NCBI GenBank assembly: GCA_012295275.1 | Contig: CM022677.1 | Coordinates: 27,703,879-27,746,378, forward strand | Origin: Chrysomallon squamiferum | Lineage: Eukaryota; Mollusca; Gastropoda; Neomphalida; Peltospiridae | Direction of reading: 5' to 3' | Length of the DNA stretch: 42,500 nucleotides | In this document: positions 1 through 13,085 of the stretch, piece by piece | Layout of the letters: each line of letters starts with the position of its first letter | How positions within the stretch are numbered: the stretch's first letter is position 1 | Translations under genes and position numbers: made by a program | The notes under the pieces: model-generated | The model's input: the letters and a program-made list of their open reading frames with translations, nothing else | Database searches by the model: none | Told to the model about the DNA's origin: nothing

Positions 1-69
1 ATTTCTTTTTTTATTCGTTCTATTCTTTCTTATTTCGTTCTTTCTATCCATCCTTCATTCCTTCCATCG

Positions 70-104
<35 letters not shown>

Positions 105-410
105 AAGGATTCAGGGAAAATCTCAATAAATACGAAACCTTGAAAGCCACGAATTCATGGACAAAGGGTTACGTCAGTTTGATATTTAAACGCGAAGGAA
201 ATTTATTCTTGGGTCAAGACTCAGGGGTCGCTATGGGGGGGAGGGGGGCGTCCACTCCCTACCCTTCAGAAATCGGGCAAGACAGTAGCATTGAACTTGT
301 GAAAATAAAAAACAAATGGGTACTAATGTACTTTTTATCAGATCAACCTCATTGCGTCCCCTACACAAAATGTTCCCATATGCCGATGGATATATTTTGG
401 CCCAGTACAC

Positions 411-540
411 ACGAACATACACGAACATACACGAACACACACGAACACACACGAACATACACGAACACACACGAACATACACGAACACGCACGGACACAC
501 ACGAACACATACGGACACACACGAACACCCACAAACACAC
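411..540 (+). repeat. 10-bp tandem repeat ACGAACAYAC
   Basis: Thirteen 10-base units of the type ACGAACACAC / ACGAACATAC run without gaps, the later ones with ACGGAC variants. The array lies in aminopeptidase intron 2. Confidence 0.9.
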
Positions 541-652
541 TGGAACGCATTAAAAGGTACACAAAACACATACATAATCGTACACAAACACACTAACAAT
601 CTTTAACTATTTTGCTTGTTTAACGTGTGTTTAAATCAACAGATGTTCAGAC

Positions 653-762
653 CTGGTTGGTGTATGATGGTTGTTTTGAAAGTAGCTTTGAAGTCCGGCT
701 CGTCAAAACACGGAAACACCCGACGTGCGTCAGTCGACTGTAACTGTGACGCCGCCAGAGCT
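653..762 (-). CDS. M1-family aminopeptidase, second coding exon
   Basis: The translation reads ALAASQLQSTDARR followed by VFPCFDEPDFKATF, the strongly conserved M1 segment just after the GLY(K/R)S-Y motif that ends the first exon. The acceptor is TTTATTTACAG directly before base 762. Joining phase 2 (AA) to the first base here gives Lys and keeps the family frame. The likely donor is CAG/GTCTGA, leaving phase 1; it is a weak donor, so the 3' border is less sure than the 5' one. The polypyrimidine tract of the acceptor is supplied by an (AAAT)n microsatellite. The remaining exons, including the zinc site, must lie to the left of base 1. Confidence 0.85.
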
Positions 763-765
763 CTG

Positions 766-1363
766 TAAATAAATAAATAAAAAAATAAAAAAATAAATAA
801 GTACATAAATAAATAAACAAGTAAATAAAAAAATAAAATAATAAATAAATAAACAAACAAGTAAATAAATAAATAAACAAATAAATAAATAAATAAATAA
901 ATCAACAAATAAGTAAGTAAATAAATAAGTAATAAATAAGCAAGTAAATAAATAAATAAATAAATAAGTAAATAAATAAATAATAAATAAATAAATAAAT
1001 TTATAAATAGATAAATAAATAAATAAATTAATAAATAAACAGATAAATAAATAAAAATAAAAAATAAATGAAGAAAGAAAAACAGAAACGAACGAATGAA
1101 TGAATAAGTAAACAACTAAATGAATGAACGAATGACACAGGAAATAATAAAGAAACCAAAGAATAAATGAATGAATGAATGAATGAATGAATGAATAACT
1201 AAATAAATACATAAATAAATAAATAAGTAAATACACGAAAAGAAATAAATGAGTGAATTAATGAATAAAGTTAAGAATGGATGAATAAATAAATAAAATA
1301 AATAATGAATGATGAATAAATGAATAAATAGATAAATAAACAAAACACAAATAAATAAATAGA

Positions 1364-1414
<51 letters not shown>

Positions 1415-1416
1415 AG
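766..1416 (+). repeat. (AAAT)n / (AATG)n tract
   Basis: About 650 bases of imperfect TAAA units, with an AATG section near 1150-1195 and a nearly pure end (1370-1416). Its minus strand is the T-rich tract before the exon 2 acceptor. The minus-strand frames (Ile-Tyr-Leu-Phe runs) are artefacts. Confidence 0.95.
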
Positions 1417-1552
1417 AAGATATTAGACTAACAGATAGTTGAATGAATACTTTATTATTTTTGACATACTCACACACAACAAACATTTTATGTAATTTCT
1501 CTACCTGGATATTTCATTTTTCATCAAATTCATATCTTTCTTGAAGTTTCAT

Positions 1553-1556
<4 letters not shown>

Positions 1557-1596
<40 letters not shown>

Positions 1597-1966
1597 ATCA
1601 TCCTGCCGGTTTGATTTGTAGCAGCGTTTTCAATATCAGAAACTGTGACTGACAAATAATTACTGTGTTCTTTAATCCTTGAAGAAACATGTATTAGTTA
1701 ATAACGTGATTGATTCATTTTTTTAAAATTATTATTTACGTTGAATTTTCTCTTACTTGTCGTTTTTCTATCAGTCCCTAACTCATTCTCTTTCTCGCTC
1801 TCTTTCTTTCTTTCTCTCTCACCTTCTTCCTCCAGTTATCTCTCTCTCACTCCCTTTCGATCTATGATTCTATCTTTGTCTCTCCTTCCAATTCCCTTTA
1901 TTTATGTCTGTTTATCTTTCTGTCTATCAATCTCTCTATCTCTCTCTCCCTCCCTCCCTCTCCCTC

Positions 1967-2062
<96 letters not shown>

Positions 2063-2063
2063 C
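1557..2063 (+). repeat. Poly(A) and (CT)n tract
   Basis: A poly(A) of about 39 (1557-1595) is followed, after 170 bases of unique AT-rich sequence, by a pyrimidine tract from 1766 with a pure (CT)45 at 1971-2060. Confidence 0.9.
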
Positions 2064-2665
2064 CTCCCGATAATTTCACTTTAATAACTTATATCTCCTC
2101 TGTCAGACTAATAACCTCCTGTTTCAAAAAAACAGTCAAATATTCTTCTCCCCCCCCCCAAACAACCAGTTACCTTAATGCACCAAGCTACACTAACTCG
2201 CTTGCCAAACCGAGTATAATGTTTTCCTTTGTTGTTGCTTTTTTAATTTCATATTCATGCAACAGATGGTATACGTAAGGCCAAATTACAACTGCATAAT
2301 AATTTATCTTCAATTATATCTGACACACACAGATGAACAGACACGTAAATCGTTTGATAGAACATAATGACTAGCATAACACGTATTTTATATAACACGT
2401 ATCTGTGTATAAGTTTCGTTTGATTTTGAAATAATTATTTGACCTTCAGTTAAAAAAACGAAAAAAAAAACAACAACAACAACTCAGTAGTATGTAGATA
2501 TATATTTACAAACATTAACAACAACTACTACTGATACAGCTACTGTGACTGCATCCACAACATCCACAACATATATATTTTATTTAACCTATGTTTCGTT
2601 TGATGTCGACATAATTATTTGAACTTCAAAATACAGAAGTAACGTATACAAACATTGACCAGCGC

Positions 2666-3025
2666 TACTACTACTACTTCTACTACCGCGACTATATCTG
2701 CAACGACAACAACAACTACTGCCATTTATACACATATATATATATATTGTTGTACAGCACCTATTACAGAAAATATTAATTCTATATCAGCAACGACATC
2801 TTCTAATACTACGGCCAGGACAACAACAGCTACTACGGCTATCTCTACTGTTACTACCACCACTACTACTTGTACACTTTCTACAACGTCAACAGAAACA
2901 ATAAAAACAACTACAACTGCTTCTATTTATAATATTACTAATACTACTTCTACCACCTCTACTGTTACTAGTATTACTGTCACTATTAGTACTACTGCAT
3001 TTACTACTACTATTATTATTATAGT

Positions 3026-3079
<54 letters not shown>

Positions 3080-3395
3080 CGCTGCACTTACTATTATCTG
3101 TACAGCTATTACTAGTACTACAAGGACTACTACTACTATAATTACTACTACTACTAAATTACTATTATTTGTATCACTACTATTACTGCTACTGATAGTC
3201 ATACTACTACTACTGCAACAACAACTACTACTACCACTACATCACCTGTTACTACTACTTCTAGTCTTACTTCTACAGCTACAACTACTACTGCAACTAC
3301 CGTTACTACTGCAGTTACTATTATTACTACTACTTCTACTGTTACTACTATAATTACAACAATAACAACAACAACTACTATAAGTATAAAAACTA
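2666..3395 (+). repeat. (ACT)n-type trinucleotide tract
   Basis: About 730 bases of imperfect ACT/CTA/ATT units with a pure core near 3028-3078. A short unique stretch at 3470-3560 follows, flanked by TTTCCAG and CAG/GTGCAT, but no convincing coding frame joins it. Confidence 0.9.
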
Positions 3396-4020
3396 TTACT
3401 CTGCAAAACCATTTCTTCAGTTTCTTTCACACATTTCAACAAAACGTATCACTTTTTCTTTCTTTTTTTTTTGTTTCCAGTAAACTCGGTCTCGTTGCCT
3501 GGAACGGGCAAAACAGAATTGGCAGATGCTCTGATCCCATACATCCATCCATCCATCAGGTGCATTTCTCACATATTTTTAAAACAGTAACTTTCTGTTA
3601 ATGATTGTTTACGAGCAGAAAAAAAAAAAAACTAATCAAGTGATTATTGTTTCCAAGATAAACAGGCACTCAGGTGTCAATGATTTTGTCATTACCATCT
3701 TGTTTTTCTTTTTTCTTTCTTTGTTTTTTTCTAGGCCTAACATTTTTCTTGTTTTGTTTTTCATCACCTGGCTAATGGAATAGGTGTGAGAATGAGAGTA
3801 GTTTTAAAGTTTAAGTTGGTTAGAGATAATGTTAGTGTTTCTTCTTTTTCTTTCTTTTTTTTAAATTCTTTTTGTGTTGTTGTTGTTTATTGTTGTAGTT
3901 TAGAGAAAAGGAACTGAGAAGATGATCAGAAAAGAAAACGGAGAAAATATAGAACATGAGTAAAAGATAGAGAGAAGGAAAATAGAATGAATGAAAGAAG
4001 AAAAGTATGTTTTGAGAGAG

Positions 4021-4325
4021 ACAGAGCGATAGATACAGAGATAGATAGAGATATCGGTAGATAGATAGATATATATATATAGATATAGAGAGAGAGATAG
4101 AGAGATAGATAGATTAGATAGACAGATAGAGAGATACAGAGAGATATACAGAGAGACAGATATACAGAGACAGAGAGAGAGAGAGGCTTTTATATATATT
4201 TTGTTTCTATATGATTGTCTACAGGATCACGAAACATATATACATCTTTCCGACTGTGGATAAAATAAAATAAAATAAAATAAAATAAAATAAAATAAAA
4301 AAATAAATAAAAAATAAATAAATAA
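4021..4325 (+). repeat. (GATA)n/(GA)n and (TAAAA)n tracts
   Basis: 4021-4184 is AGATA/GAGAGA-rich and 4258-4325 is TAAAA/TAAAT. Between and after them are unique AT-rich bases. Confidence 0.85.
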
Positions 4326-4848
4326 ATACTTACTAACGCGGCTAACGAGAAATTCTGACAACAAACTTTTGATAGAACAATGTAATAATAACGTTACGTC
4401 GTTCAGCACAGCTATGACGTCAAACGTTTATTACGTCATAATAATATTTACAACACTTCGGCTGGTTTCGGAAAATAACGTATACCAACAAACTTTTTTT
4501 TTTTTTTTCATTTCGGGTCATGACCGTTTAGTAATAACATCAGAATAAAGAAAGCATTCTGCAGTCTCCCCCCCCCACCTCCCATTCTATCACCCTTTCC
4601 ACGTGCAATCCGTTCCATGGTTAGATGAAAATGTAATTAATTAATATATAAAAATCTAAATCAGGAAGGAAGAGGCTTATATTTTATTAATATTGTTGTT
4701 GTTATGTTGTGGTAGTGTTAACTATTATTAAAATTTCAGCCTTTGCTGTTAGATCGTTCGTCTTTATAGAGGAATATAAATATGCATACAGACAGATAAA
4801 GTATTAGATGTTATATTGAGAGAGACAAGCAGAGGGACAGAGAAAGTT

Positions 4849-4987
<139 letters not shown>

Positions 4988-5199
4988 AAAAAAAAAAGAC
5001 AGCTAGAAAGCTCAAACGGGAGTAAAACAATTTAAAAAAAATTAATATCGAGAAAATGTAACTAAAACCCGCCGTGTAACACTTATTATTTCATCCAATC
5101 AAAGCCACGCTTTCTTTCACCGCCGACCGAATCAGTTAAATATCCGGTCGGGGCATTTTTTCCCCCTGCCCCCCCCCACACCGAAAAAAAAAAAAATAA

Positions 5200-5540
5200 T
5201 AAAAAGACTAATAGCGCTGTTCAGACGACAATTTCCGCTGTACGTTTTACGCTGGCCGAGAGCCTCGTGTTGAAGCGCAATCAACAACTCGGAACTGGCG
5301 CGCGCAGCCTAATCGTGCTGCTCGGAATTAGACGAATAAAACGAGAACTCTCGGGGGAAATCGGGCCAGAGTACAATCGACTTCCGTGCTTATCGATTCA
5401 CGGCAATAAACGTTATTTACTCGGGTTTTTTTTTTTTTTTTTCGTTTTTTTTTCCGTAGATGAAATTCGTTTGTGTTGCCGACGTCTTCTGAAAAACGGG
5501 ATGACAGTGACGTCGTATCGGGAACGGTGATGTTGGAGGG
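5200..5540. other. GC-richer unique island
   Basis: Unique sequence with many CpG (GGCGCGCGCAGCC) stands out from AT-rich flanks. An 87-codon frame (5267-5530) shows no recognisable domain and ends in a poly(T)-encoded Phe run, so I do not call a gene. It may be a conserved non-coding element. Confidence 0.3.
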
Positions 5541-5907
5541 TCATTTTTTTTGTTGTTAAATCTGGGAACAAAAGCAGTGGTAACATGCTCATCAGGAAGA
5601 AAAGGGAATAAAAAAAAAATAATAATAATAAAAAAATGTGATGACAGTTTTCTACTGAAAAGAATTCTTAATAAGATGAAGAGGGATAGGTGATGACAAA
5701 GGGGCAAAAAAAAAAAAAAAATAAATAACTAGTAATTATAGAATCGGATTTATATGTGAACGAGACAGTAGTCGCAGTAGTAGTACCTGTAGTAGTAGTA
5801 GCAGTAGTAATATAAATAATAATAATAGTAGTAGTAGTTGAAATAAAACAAAGCAAAACAAAATAAATAAAACCTTTACTACAGCTCACAGACACATCAA
5901 ATGTTCT

Positions 5908-6049
5908 CTAGTTTCGGGTGGTGCCCCTTTAAAACTAGATATGGAATTTAAAACGGTCAGAGAACAAACGAGACTGACTCGAGAGCGAGGCTGCATGATG
6001 TTATTAGTCTCGCGAGATCTGCTAATAAAAGACTTTAGTCTCGCCTCGC
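5908..6049. other. Cluster of hairpins around TCTCGCGAGA
   Basis: CTAGTTT (5908) pairs with AAACTAG (5932). Next, GCGAGGC (5985) pairs with GCCTCGC (6043), enclosing TTATTAG (6001) paired with CTAATAA (6022), which in turn encloses the 10-base palindrome TCTCGCGAGA (6008-6017). The palindrome equals a known animal promoter motif bound by Kaiso/ZBTB-type factors in vertebrates. Confidence 0.4.
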
Positions 6050-6323
6050 GTATTTCACTGATTGTCCCGGTGTTGAGATCTGAAATGTCTGTCACCCTCT
6101 CAATCACTCGTGAAGTGACGTTGTATCTGTTGTGTTTTTTGTGTTTTTTGTGTTTTGAGAGAAAAAAAGGAAAGTTAGAGTTAAAGAAAGGTCAAGGTCA
6201 TCCCGACGGCTTGTTTCTGCGAGATGGTTTTATATATTAAAAAAAAAAAAAAAGAAGAAGAAAAGGTTCATTCAGGAAAAATGATTTATCATCAGTGTTG
6301 TCTCCTTCTTTCACTGAATCACA

Positions 6324-6326
6324 CTC

Positions 6327-6424
<98 letters not shown>

Positions 6425-6735
6425 CCTCCCTCCCTCCCCCCTCCTCTCTCTCCTCTCCTCCCTCTCACAATCAAACAGTTAATCTTGTTCCAACTGCATG
6501 TGTTTTTTTTTTTCTTCCGACGTTTGACATTTTCAGTCACCGCTCTGTACTGACTAACTCTTTACAGCGTGACTGCCAGTGTTTACTGAGAACACGACGT
6601 CTGTAAGAAACCAGGCTGACATGAACTGACCTTTTCCTACACGAAAATTACCAGCTATTATAGCGAATTCATAACAGGGCTTTATATTGTAAGACGTCAG
6701 AGAGCTTTATATAGATTATATGGTTCATACTGTTT

Positions 6736-6775
<40 letters not shown>

Positions 6776-7185
6776 CATTACTACTACTATGACTACTCTA
6801 TTGCCACTACTCTGCTGACACTGCTACTACTCTACAACAACAACTACTACTACTTCTACTACTATTAACTATTACAACAACTACTATTACTACTGCAATA
6901 ATACTATAACTTCTACTACTATTACAACTACAATACTACTACTACTATCACTACTACAACTACTGCAACTCGTGGAATATTAGTACTACTACTGCTCTGT
7001 TACTACTGCTATTACTACAACTCGTACTATACTACTACTATTACTATTATTGCCAATGCTATTAATATACTACTACTACTACTACTACTACTACTACCAC
7101 TATTACTACCACATATATTGCTACTATGTCTGCTACTATTACAACTACAATATCACTACTACTGCTACTACTACTTTTGCTAGAC
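6324..7185 (+). repeat. (CTGT)n(CT)n and (ACT)n tracts
   Basis: 6324-6470 passes from CTGT to a pure CT run of about 65 bases and then CCCT. 6736-7185 is an imperfect ACT/CTA/ATT tract. Unique sequence at 6480-6720 between them shows no gene. Confidence 0.9.
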
Positions 7186-7302
7186 TTAAACAACAACAAC
7201 AACAACAACAAAAAAAAAGAAAGTAATTGGAAAGTTGAATACGGCTACGACTATCAACGCATTAACATCATTAGTTGATTATTTTATTTATTATTTCGTG
7301 AC

Positions 7303-7626
7303 TTTTTTTTTTTTTTTTTTTTTTTATCCTCATCAACCTCAACGCCGTTAAGGCTCATTCCAGCCTCAAAGAAAGCGAACAATGGGAGCCATATCATAAT
7401 TAAAGAATTATGAAAACAAACAGTCGCTTTCAGTAAGTCTGCACGTTATCTTGTTCAAACAGTAGCAGGCGCAGACGAACATGAAAGGACTTCATCCGTC
7501 GGAATTACCGAGTACACCCGAAGTAGGCTAATCGCTTCGGAATTGTCTGCGTTTGTTCGGCTTAACTCGCGGCCCGATCTTCATTGTCAATGGCAACGTA
7601 ATTAGCTCATCGTCTGAACTCAGTCA

Positions 7627-7666
<40 letters not shown>

Positions 7667-8380
7667 CCTTCTTGAAAATAAGAGCACTCAAGACCAAGAT
7701 AACAACGAAGAAGAAGAAAAGAAAGGTTTGGAAGGTTTAATAAGAAAAATAATAGAATAATTAGAAGAATAATGGACAAACAAATGGGAAAAAAAAAAGG
7801 GAAAACAAACGATAGTTCGGTTTATCAGTAATCAAAATAAAATAAAAATAAAGAGATAATGGGAAAAAAGGAAAAAAAAAGAAAGATTTAAGAAGAAGAA
7901 GAAGAAAAAAAAAACAAAACAAAAACAAACAAAGGATAAGACCGAAGGTTGTTATTATCGGTAATTATTAATTTAAGATGAAAAAAAAAATTCGGTTAGT
8001 CTATATAATTAATTTTAAATCTTTTAAATTGAAGATTAAGTAATATTTGAAAATAATATTAATAATAATAATAAAAAATAAAGTAGATAATGCTTTCAAT
8101 TAATTCTAATTAAATGGCTTATTTTTTTTTTTTTTTTTTAATCTAAATGTAAGTAGTTGAGAAGATTTTATGCTTAATTTCTTTATTTTCTTAGTTTTCT
8201 CTTTCTTTCTTTCTTTCTTTTTCTTTACTTCTTTCTTTCTTTCTTGATTAATTTCATTCTCAGCTTTAGTTTTGTTTTAAATAATGTTAATTTCTGACAA
8301 AAGATAATTTCTTTATCCGTTTTTTGATATATAAAACATTTTTTTTTTCAATATTCTTTAATTTTTTTTTACTTTCATTC
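7303..8380. other. Poly(T) tracts, a unique island and A-rich sequence
   Basis: Poly(T) tracts at 7303-7325 and 7630-7666 flank a unique, CpG-containing island (about 7330-7620). 7670-8110 is A-rich (AAGAAG, AAAAT) and 8110-8380 T-rich. No coding frame is supported. Confidence 0.5.
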
Positions 8381-8745
8381 ATTCTTATATTCTTTCATTC
8401 ATTTATTTTTACTTTCTTTAGTTCTTATAATGTTTCATTCATTTTTTACTTTCTTTCATTCTTATAATGTTTCATTCATTTTTTACTTTCTTTCATTCTT
8501 ATAATGTTTCATTCATTTATTTTTACTTTCTTTCATTCTTATATTGTTTCATTCATTTATTTTTACTTTCATTTGTTGCTATATTCTTTCGTTCATTTAT
8601 TTTTAATTTCATTTGTTGCTATATTCTTTCGTTCATTTATTTTTACTTTCATTTGTTGCTATATTCTTTCGTTCATTTATTTTTCCTTTTATTTGTTGCT
8701 ATATTCTTTCGTTCGTTTATTGTTACTTTCATTTGTTCTTTCTTT
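8380..8745 (+). repeat. ~37-40 bp T-rich minisatellite, two variants
   Basis: Units TTTCATTCATTTTTTACTTT..ATAATG (first part) change to TTCGTTCATTTATTTTTACT..GTTGCTATATTC (second part, about four copies of 40 bases). The plus-strand frames across it (Phe-His-Ser-Phe) are repeat translations. Confidence 0.85.
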
Positions 8746-8969
8746 CATCTGATCGTACACTGTTTTTCATTCTGTATTGTTTAACTGACAGCCAGACTGA
8801 TCAGCAGAGGGGGGGGGTGACTTAGAAAGAAAGACACAGAGAAGCAAAACTGAAGAAGACAAACACAATTAGAGTTTACTCAATCTGAATAAAAAGGTGA
8901 CAGAAATAAAAAACACAAGAGACGGGAACGTAGGAAACAAAACAAAAAAAGGAGAAAAGATAGAAAGAG

Positions 8970-8979
8970 AAGAGAGAGA

Positions 8980-9059
<80 letters not shown>

Positions 9060-9150
9060 AACAGAGAGATATAGATAGATAGATAGTGAGAGAGAGAGAG
9101 AGAGGGAGAAAGAGAGAGAAAGAGAGAAAGAAACAGAGATATAGATAGAT

Positions 9151-9217
<67 letters not shown>

Positions 9218-9225
9218 GAGAGAGA
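8970..9225 (+). repeat. (GA)n tract with internal duplication
   Basis: Two (GA)n runs are separated by copies of an AAACAGAGA..ATAGATAGATAGTGAGAG segment (near 9058 and 9130). This shows a duplication of about 70 bases within the tract. Confidence 0.85.
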
Positions 9226-9794
9226 CTGACTCAAGAAAACAACAACAAAAAAGCAACAACATAATAATAATAATATCAAAAATATCGTCAATATATTTGT
9301 ACTTGCTTGACGCTGACTACACATGTAAAGTTTCGACAACAGATGATTAACTGTTACATAGATAACACCACTCACACACAATTCTACAATCAATATTAAC
9401 CGGGGACATAAAAGAAATACATTTAAAATCAAAAAGAAATAAAGAATAACAGTCTCTTGCGTTATTTTATCGAATCAATACAATTCAATCTCGAGGTGAC
9501 AGCACCTTTCAATCATTATTATTAGTATTTCCTTTTGAGCTGAATTGTATACACACACTTTTATTTCAAGACGATGTTATCACCTCATCCAGTGATCTTT
9601 ATGAACTAGCAAGAACGTTGATGCTAAATCAACCTTCCCGTGGACAGCAACGCACACCAGAACATCTGATGAGACGGAGGATAATCAGGATAATCTGTTA
9701 TCGCAATTCCACTTTCAGTGATTATTCGTGATCGTAAATTTACGTTAAATTACGGTTGAAGAACGCAGTCACTGCCTTGAATGTCTCGAATGAT

Positions 9795-10020
9795 GTCTCA
9801 AGGATAGGTCACTGGTTGATGTATTTAGGATAGGTCACTGGTTGATATATTAAGGATAGGTCAATGGTTGATGTACTCAGTACGCGAGAATGGCTGGATA
9901 TCTTGAAAATAAGTCAATGTTTGATGTATTAAGGATAGGTCAACGGATGTACTAAGGTTAGCTCAGTGTTTGATGAATTAAGGATGGGTCAATGCGTATA
10001 CTAAGGATGCATCAACAGTT
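9795..10020 (+). repeat. ~26-bp imperfect tandem repeat
   Basis: Units of AAGGATAGGTCACTGGTTGATGTATT type recur about eight times with substitutions and short deletions. The GC-richer unique sequence at 10020-10270 after it (CpG-rich, GTTAACGTTAAC palindrome) shows no coding frame. Confidence 0.75.
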
Positions 10021-10314
10021 TGGGGTACAAACGTCGGGACCAGTCGCTGACGTAGTGAGGACGACAGACCGAGGCCTTTCTGCCGACTCGCCGACAGCCA
10101 CCGTAGCGTTAACGTTAACCGACGTAATGTAGCGAGAGAGTTCGTATTATCGCGGTGGTCTCATTCTCGAGTAATGACGTTAGCGGACGCCGCAGCACTC
10201 GAGCTGTGCAGGGAGATAACCGAGTTAGTCACACGCTGGTAAGTAAGAGTGTAACCTAATTGACCGCGAGTAAAAACACTGTACGACGAATTTCACAGCG
10301 ATAGTCTGTAATCT

Positions 10315-10348
10315 TTGTGTGTGTGTGTGTGTGTGTCTCTCTCTCTCA

Positions 10349-10443
<95 letters not shown>

Positions 10444-10541
10444 CATACCGCTTTATTTCTATTTTTAAAATTTAGTTTAAATTTGTTAAATGAGAATTAA
10501 AATTATTATTGTATTGTTGTTGTTACTACTACTACTACTAT

Positions 10542-10580
<39 letters not shown>

Positions 10581-11045
10581 CACTACCACTACTACTACTA
10601 CCACTACCACTACTATTACTATTTCTACAACTACTACTATATAACTACTACCACAACTACTACTATTATTATTATTACTACTACAACAACTACTACTACC
10701 ACCATCACTACTACCACCACTACTATTACTACCATATACTACTACTACACTACTACACTACCACCACATACTATCACTACTATACTACACCACCACCACT
10801 ACTCCTACATATACCACATACTACCACTACTACACTACACCACCACCACTACTCCTACATATACCACATACTACCACCACTACTACTACTACCACATACT
10901 ACTAAACTACTATTACTACTACTACTACTACTACTCCTACTACTACTACCACATACTACCACATACTACTACTACTACTACTACTCCTACTTCTACTACC
11001 ACTACCACATACTACTACTACTACTACTACTACTACTGTTATTAC
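10315..11045 (+). repeat. (GT)n(CT)n and (ACT)n tract
   Basis: (GT)12 passes into (CT)n of about 100 bases to 10441. 10519-11045 is a long imperfect ACT tract with a duplicated CACCACCACTACTCC..ACATATACCAC segment near 10790-10870. All long frames here are Leu, Tyr or Thr runs. Confidence 0.9.
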
Positions 11046-12560
11046 TAGTAATCTAACTGCACGCTGCATTAACCCGCGGCCCGCTGTAGTTAAACAAATA
11101 AGCCGGTGTCAGTCTGGCTTATCGTGAAGACAGACCACTTCAAGTCTTAATCGAATGAAGCCGGTCCCTCCGCGGCCGTCTGAGGAAAACACTGCACCGA
11201 CGACGCGCGTGGCAGTTGAGAGTCACGTGATTACCAAATTTGTCACTTCACATTACAGCGCGGCCTCGCTGTCGCTAATTCTGCTCTCGATACAGAAAGT
11301 AGCGCGGCCATTTTTTTTTTTTTTCTTTTTTCTTTTTTGTTGTGTTTTCCTTCTTTTTCACTCGTGTTGCTGTTTCGGTGAAGTTTTTGAGAAAGTTTAC
11401 GAAAGATGATTTATACTTGGGTTCTTTTTTTTTTTTTTTCTTCTTAGATTCGTGTATATGTTAAATGCGGACAGAGTCTTATTAGTAGTGTGTGGTTAAA
11501 CTCTGACATTTATCGTATTTAACTATAAAAAGATGAATGCGTGCAATTTGCTGTCAGTTTATAACTGGTTCCTTGGAACAAATCAGAATTATACTTTACG
11601 TTATTTAAGTGTTTTTTTGCTACTTACACGCAAAAACACTTTATCAAGTAATTTTTTTTTCTTTTTTTTTTTTCAGTAATGGTAAATGTGGATTTGCAAC
11701 AAAAAAAAAAAAAAAAAAAAAAAAAATTCAGTTATCATTAAAGTATCTTCCATAAGCACCTATGGTATATATGCACTGTACAATTAAAACTATTACTGAA
11801 ATAAAGACACCAGTTCCAATCCAATGCACAAAACTATAAAAGCGTTCAGCATAGATTATAGGCTATACCGAATGAAGAAGAAAAAGAACTGAAAATTATT
11901 CGCAAGATGGGAGAATAACATCAACTGAATTAATAACAGATTGTAAAAAGATCTCAGAAGGTAAGAACAAAAAACGAAAAAAAAAAAAAAAGAAAAAAGG
12001 ACTGACAGCAAATCTAAGTTAAGATAAGCATACGACATGGAGTAGGATTATCAAACAAATCATCGTCCAGTTTTGCAGACAGGCCTAAATACACCTTCAA
12101 GGATTTGAATGACTAAATCCAAGGTGGGAGCGAGAACAAAAAACAGCGTGGAAAATCTGTTGTTGGTGATCTTTAGAGAACAGATTTTCGCCTCACATTA
12201 GACTGAGATCTAGAACAGTACAACAACACAGAGAAGGATGGTAACTCAGGAGTCAAAGAGACGGGTTATTGGTTTTTACATCAGATGTATAAATACTTCT
12301 AAAATATCATTTTCCAGTTCTAGAGCCCGTGCAGTTTGTGAGGTGCACACTACACAGAGCGATGGTAGCTGAGATGTCGATTAAAAAGATGTTACGTCAG
12401 ACGTCAACGTTTCTCTTGCTATTTATTCTACATGTCCATCTGCTGTTAAACATTCCAATAACAGATATACTTTCTAAAATATTTTGTGTCCAATTCTACG
12501 ATCAGACAATTTTTCATATGCCTTGATTATACTGTCTGAATGTGTATATATATGGGTGTG
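11046..12560. other. Intronic sequence without recognisable gene
   Basis: 11050-11300 is a CpG-containing unique island (CCGCGGCCCG, CCGCGGCCGTC). Poly(T) lies at 11311-11325 and poly(A) at 11701-11726. 12200-12500 holds two loosely similar stretches (GAGAAGGATGGTAACTCAGG and GAGCGATGGTAGCTGAGATG, each later followed by CTTCTAAAATAT or TTTCTAAAATAT), perhaps an old duplication of about 130 bases. Confidence 0.4.
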
Positions 12561-12565
12561 TATGT

Positions 12566-12567
12566 GC

Positions 12568-12612
<45 letters not shown>
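12566..12612 (+). repeat. (TG)n
   Basis: A dinucleotide run of about 23 units. The sequence from here to 13080 is otherwise unique AT-rich intron with no coding frame that I can support. Confidence 0.9.
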
Positions 12613-13085
12613 TATTTGTTTGTCAAAACAATCAAGGTTGTCAAAGAAAAGAAATTCCTTTCTTATGTGATGACATTTTTACCAATGTCAGAGGACGCAT
12701 CCTAAAACAGTCATTAACAGACGTATTTTCCTAATTATGTTTCAACTACCAGCTCCGAACTTTTAGCACCTGTTCAAAAAGATATACATATATCACACTG
12801 TATGTGGGTTTATGTTAAATGTTCAGTAATGAATTTCAGTTCGTCTGTTTTAACTGATGAAGCTCAGGATGTAGATGCAATGACGACGACGATGATGATA
12901 CCGATGTCGATAGCAATGTAAATAAGTCTGAAACGACTGTCACGAAATTCCGATGAACTGACGTATGTAAATGATTATATAAACAGTCGTAAATTTTACG
13001 ACTTCTTGAAATTCGACCTGTCATCACTGAACTGTTTCTGTATAGAAATGTCGACTATTTGTACTTAAACCACCCCTTCGCGCAT

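Noticed and set aside
636-1115. 159-codon minus-strand frame as one protein
   Set aside because: Only its last part (653-762) is coding; the Ile-Tyr-Leu-Phe part is the (AAAT)n tract of the preceding intron.
2655-3353. 232-codon Thr/Leu-rich open frame, and similar long frames at 10490-11056, 20513-21088, 29526-29855, 30426-30720 and 33118-33689
   Set aside because: They are translations of (ACT)n-type repeats, open in several frames at once and on both strands. No splice or start context supports coding; only the exon-overlapping parts of 29526-29855 and 30426-31118 are real.
3470-3555. Possible plus-strand exon between TTTCCAG and CAG/GTGCAT
   Set aside because: No recognisable protein in any frame, the end is a CATC repeat, and no neighbouring exon fits its phase.
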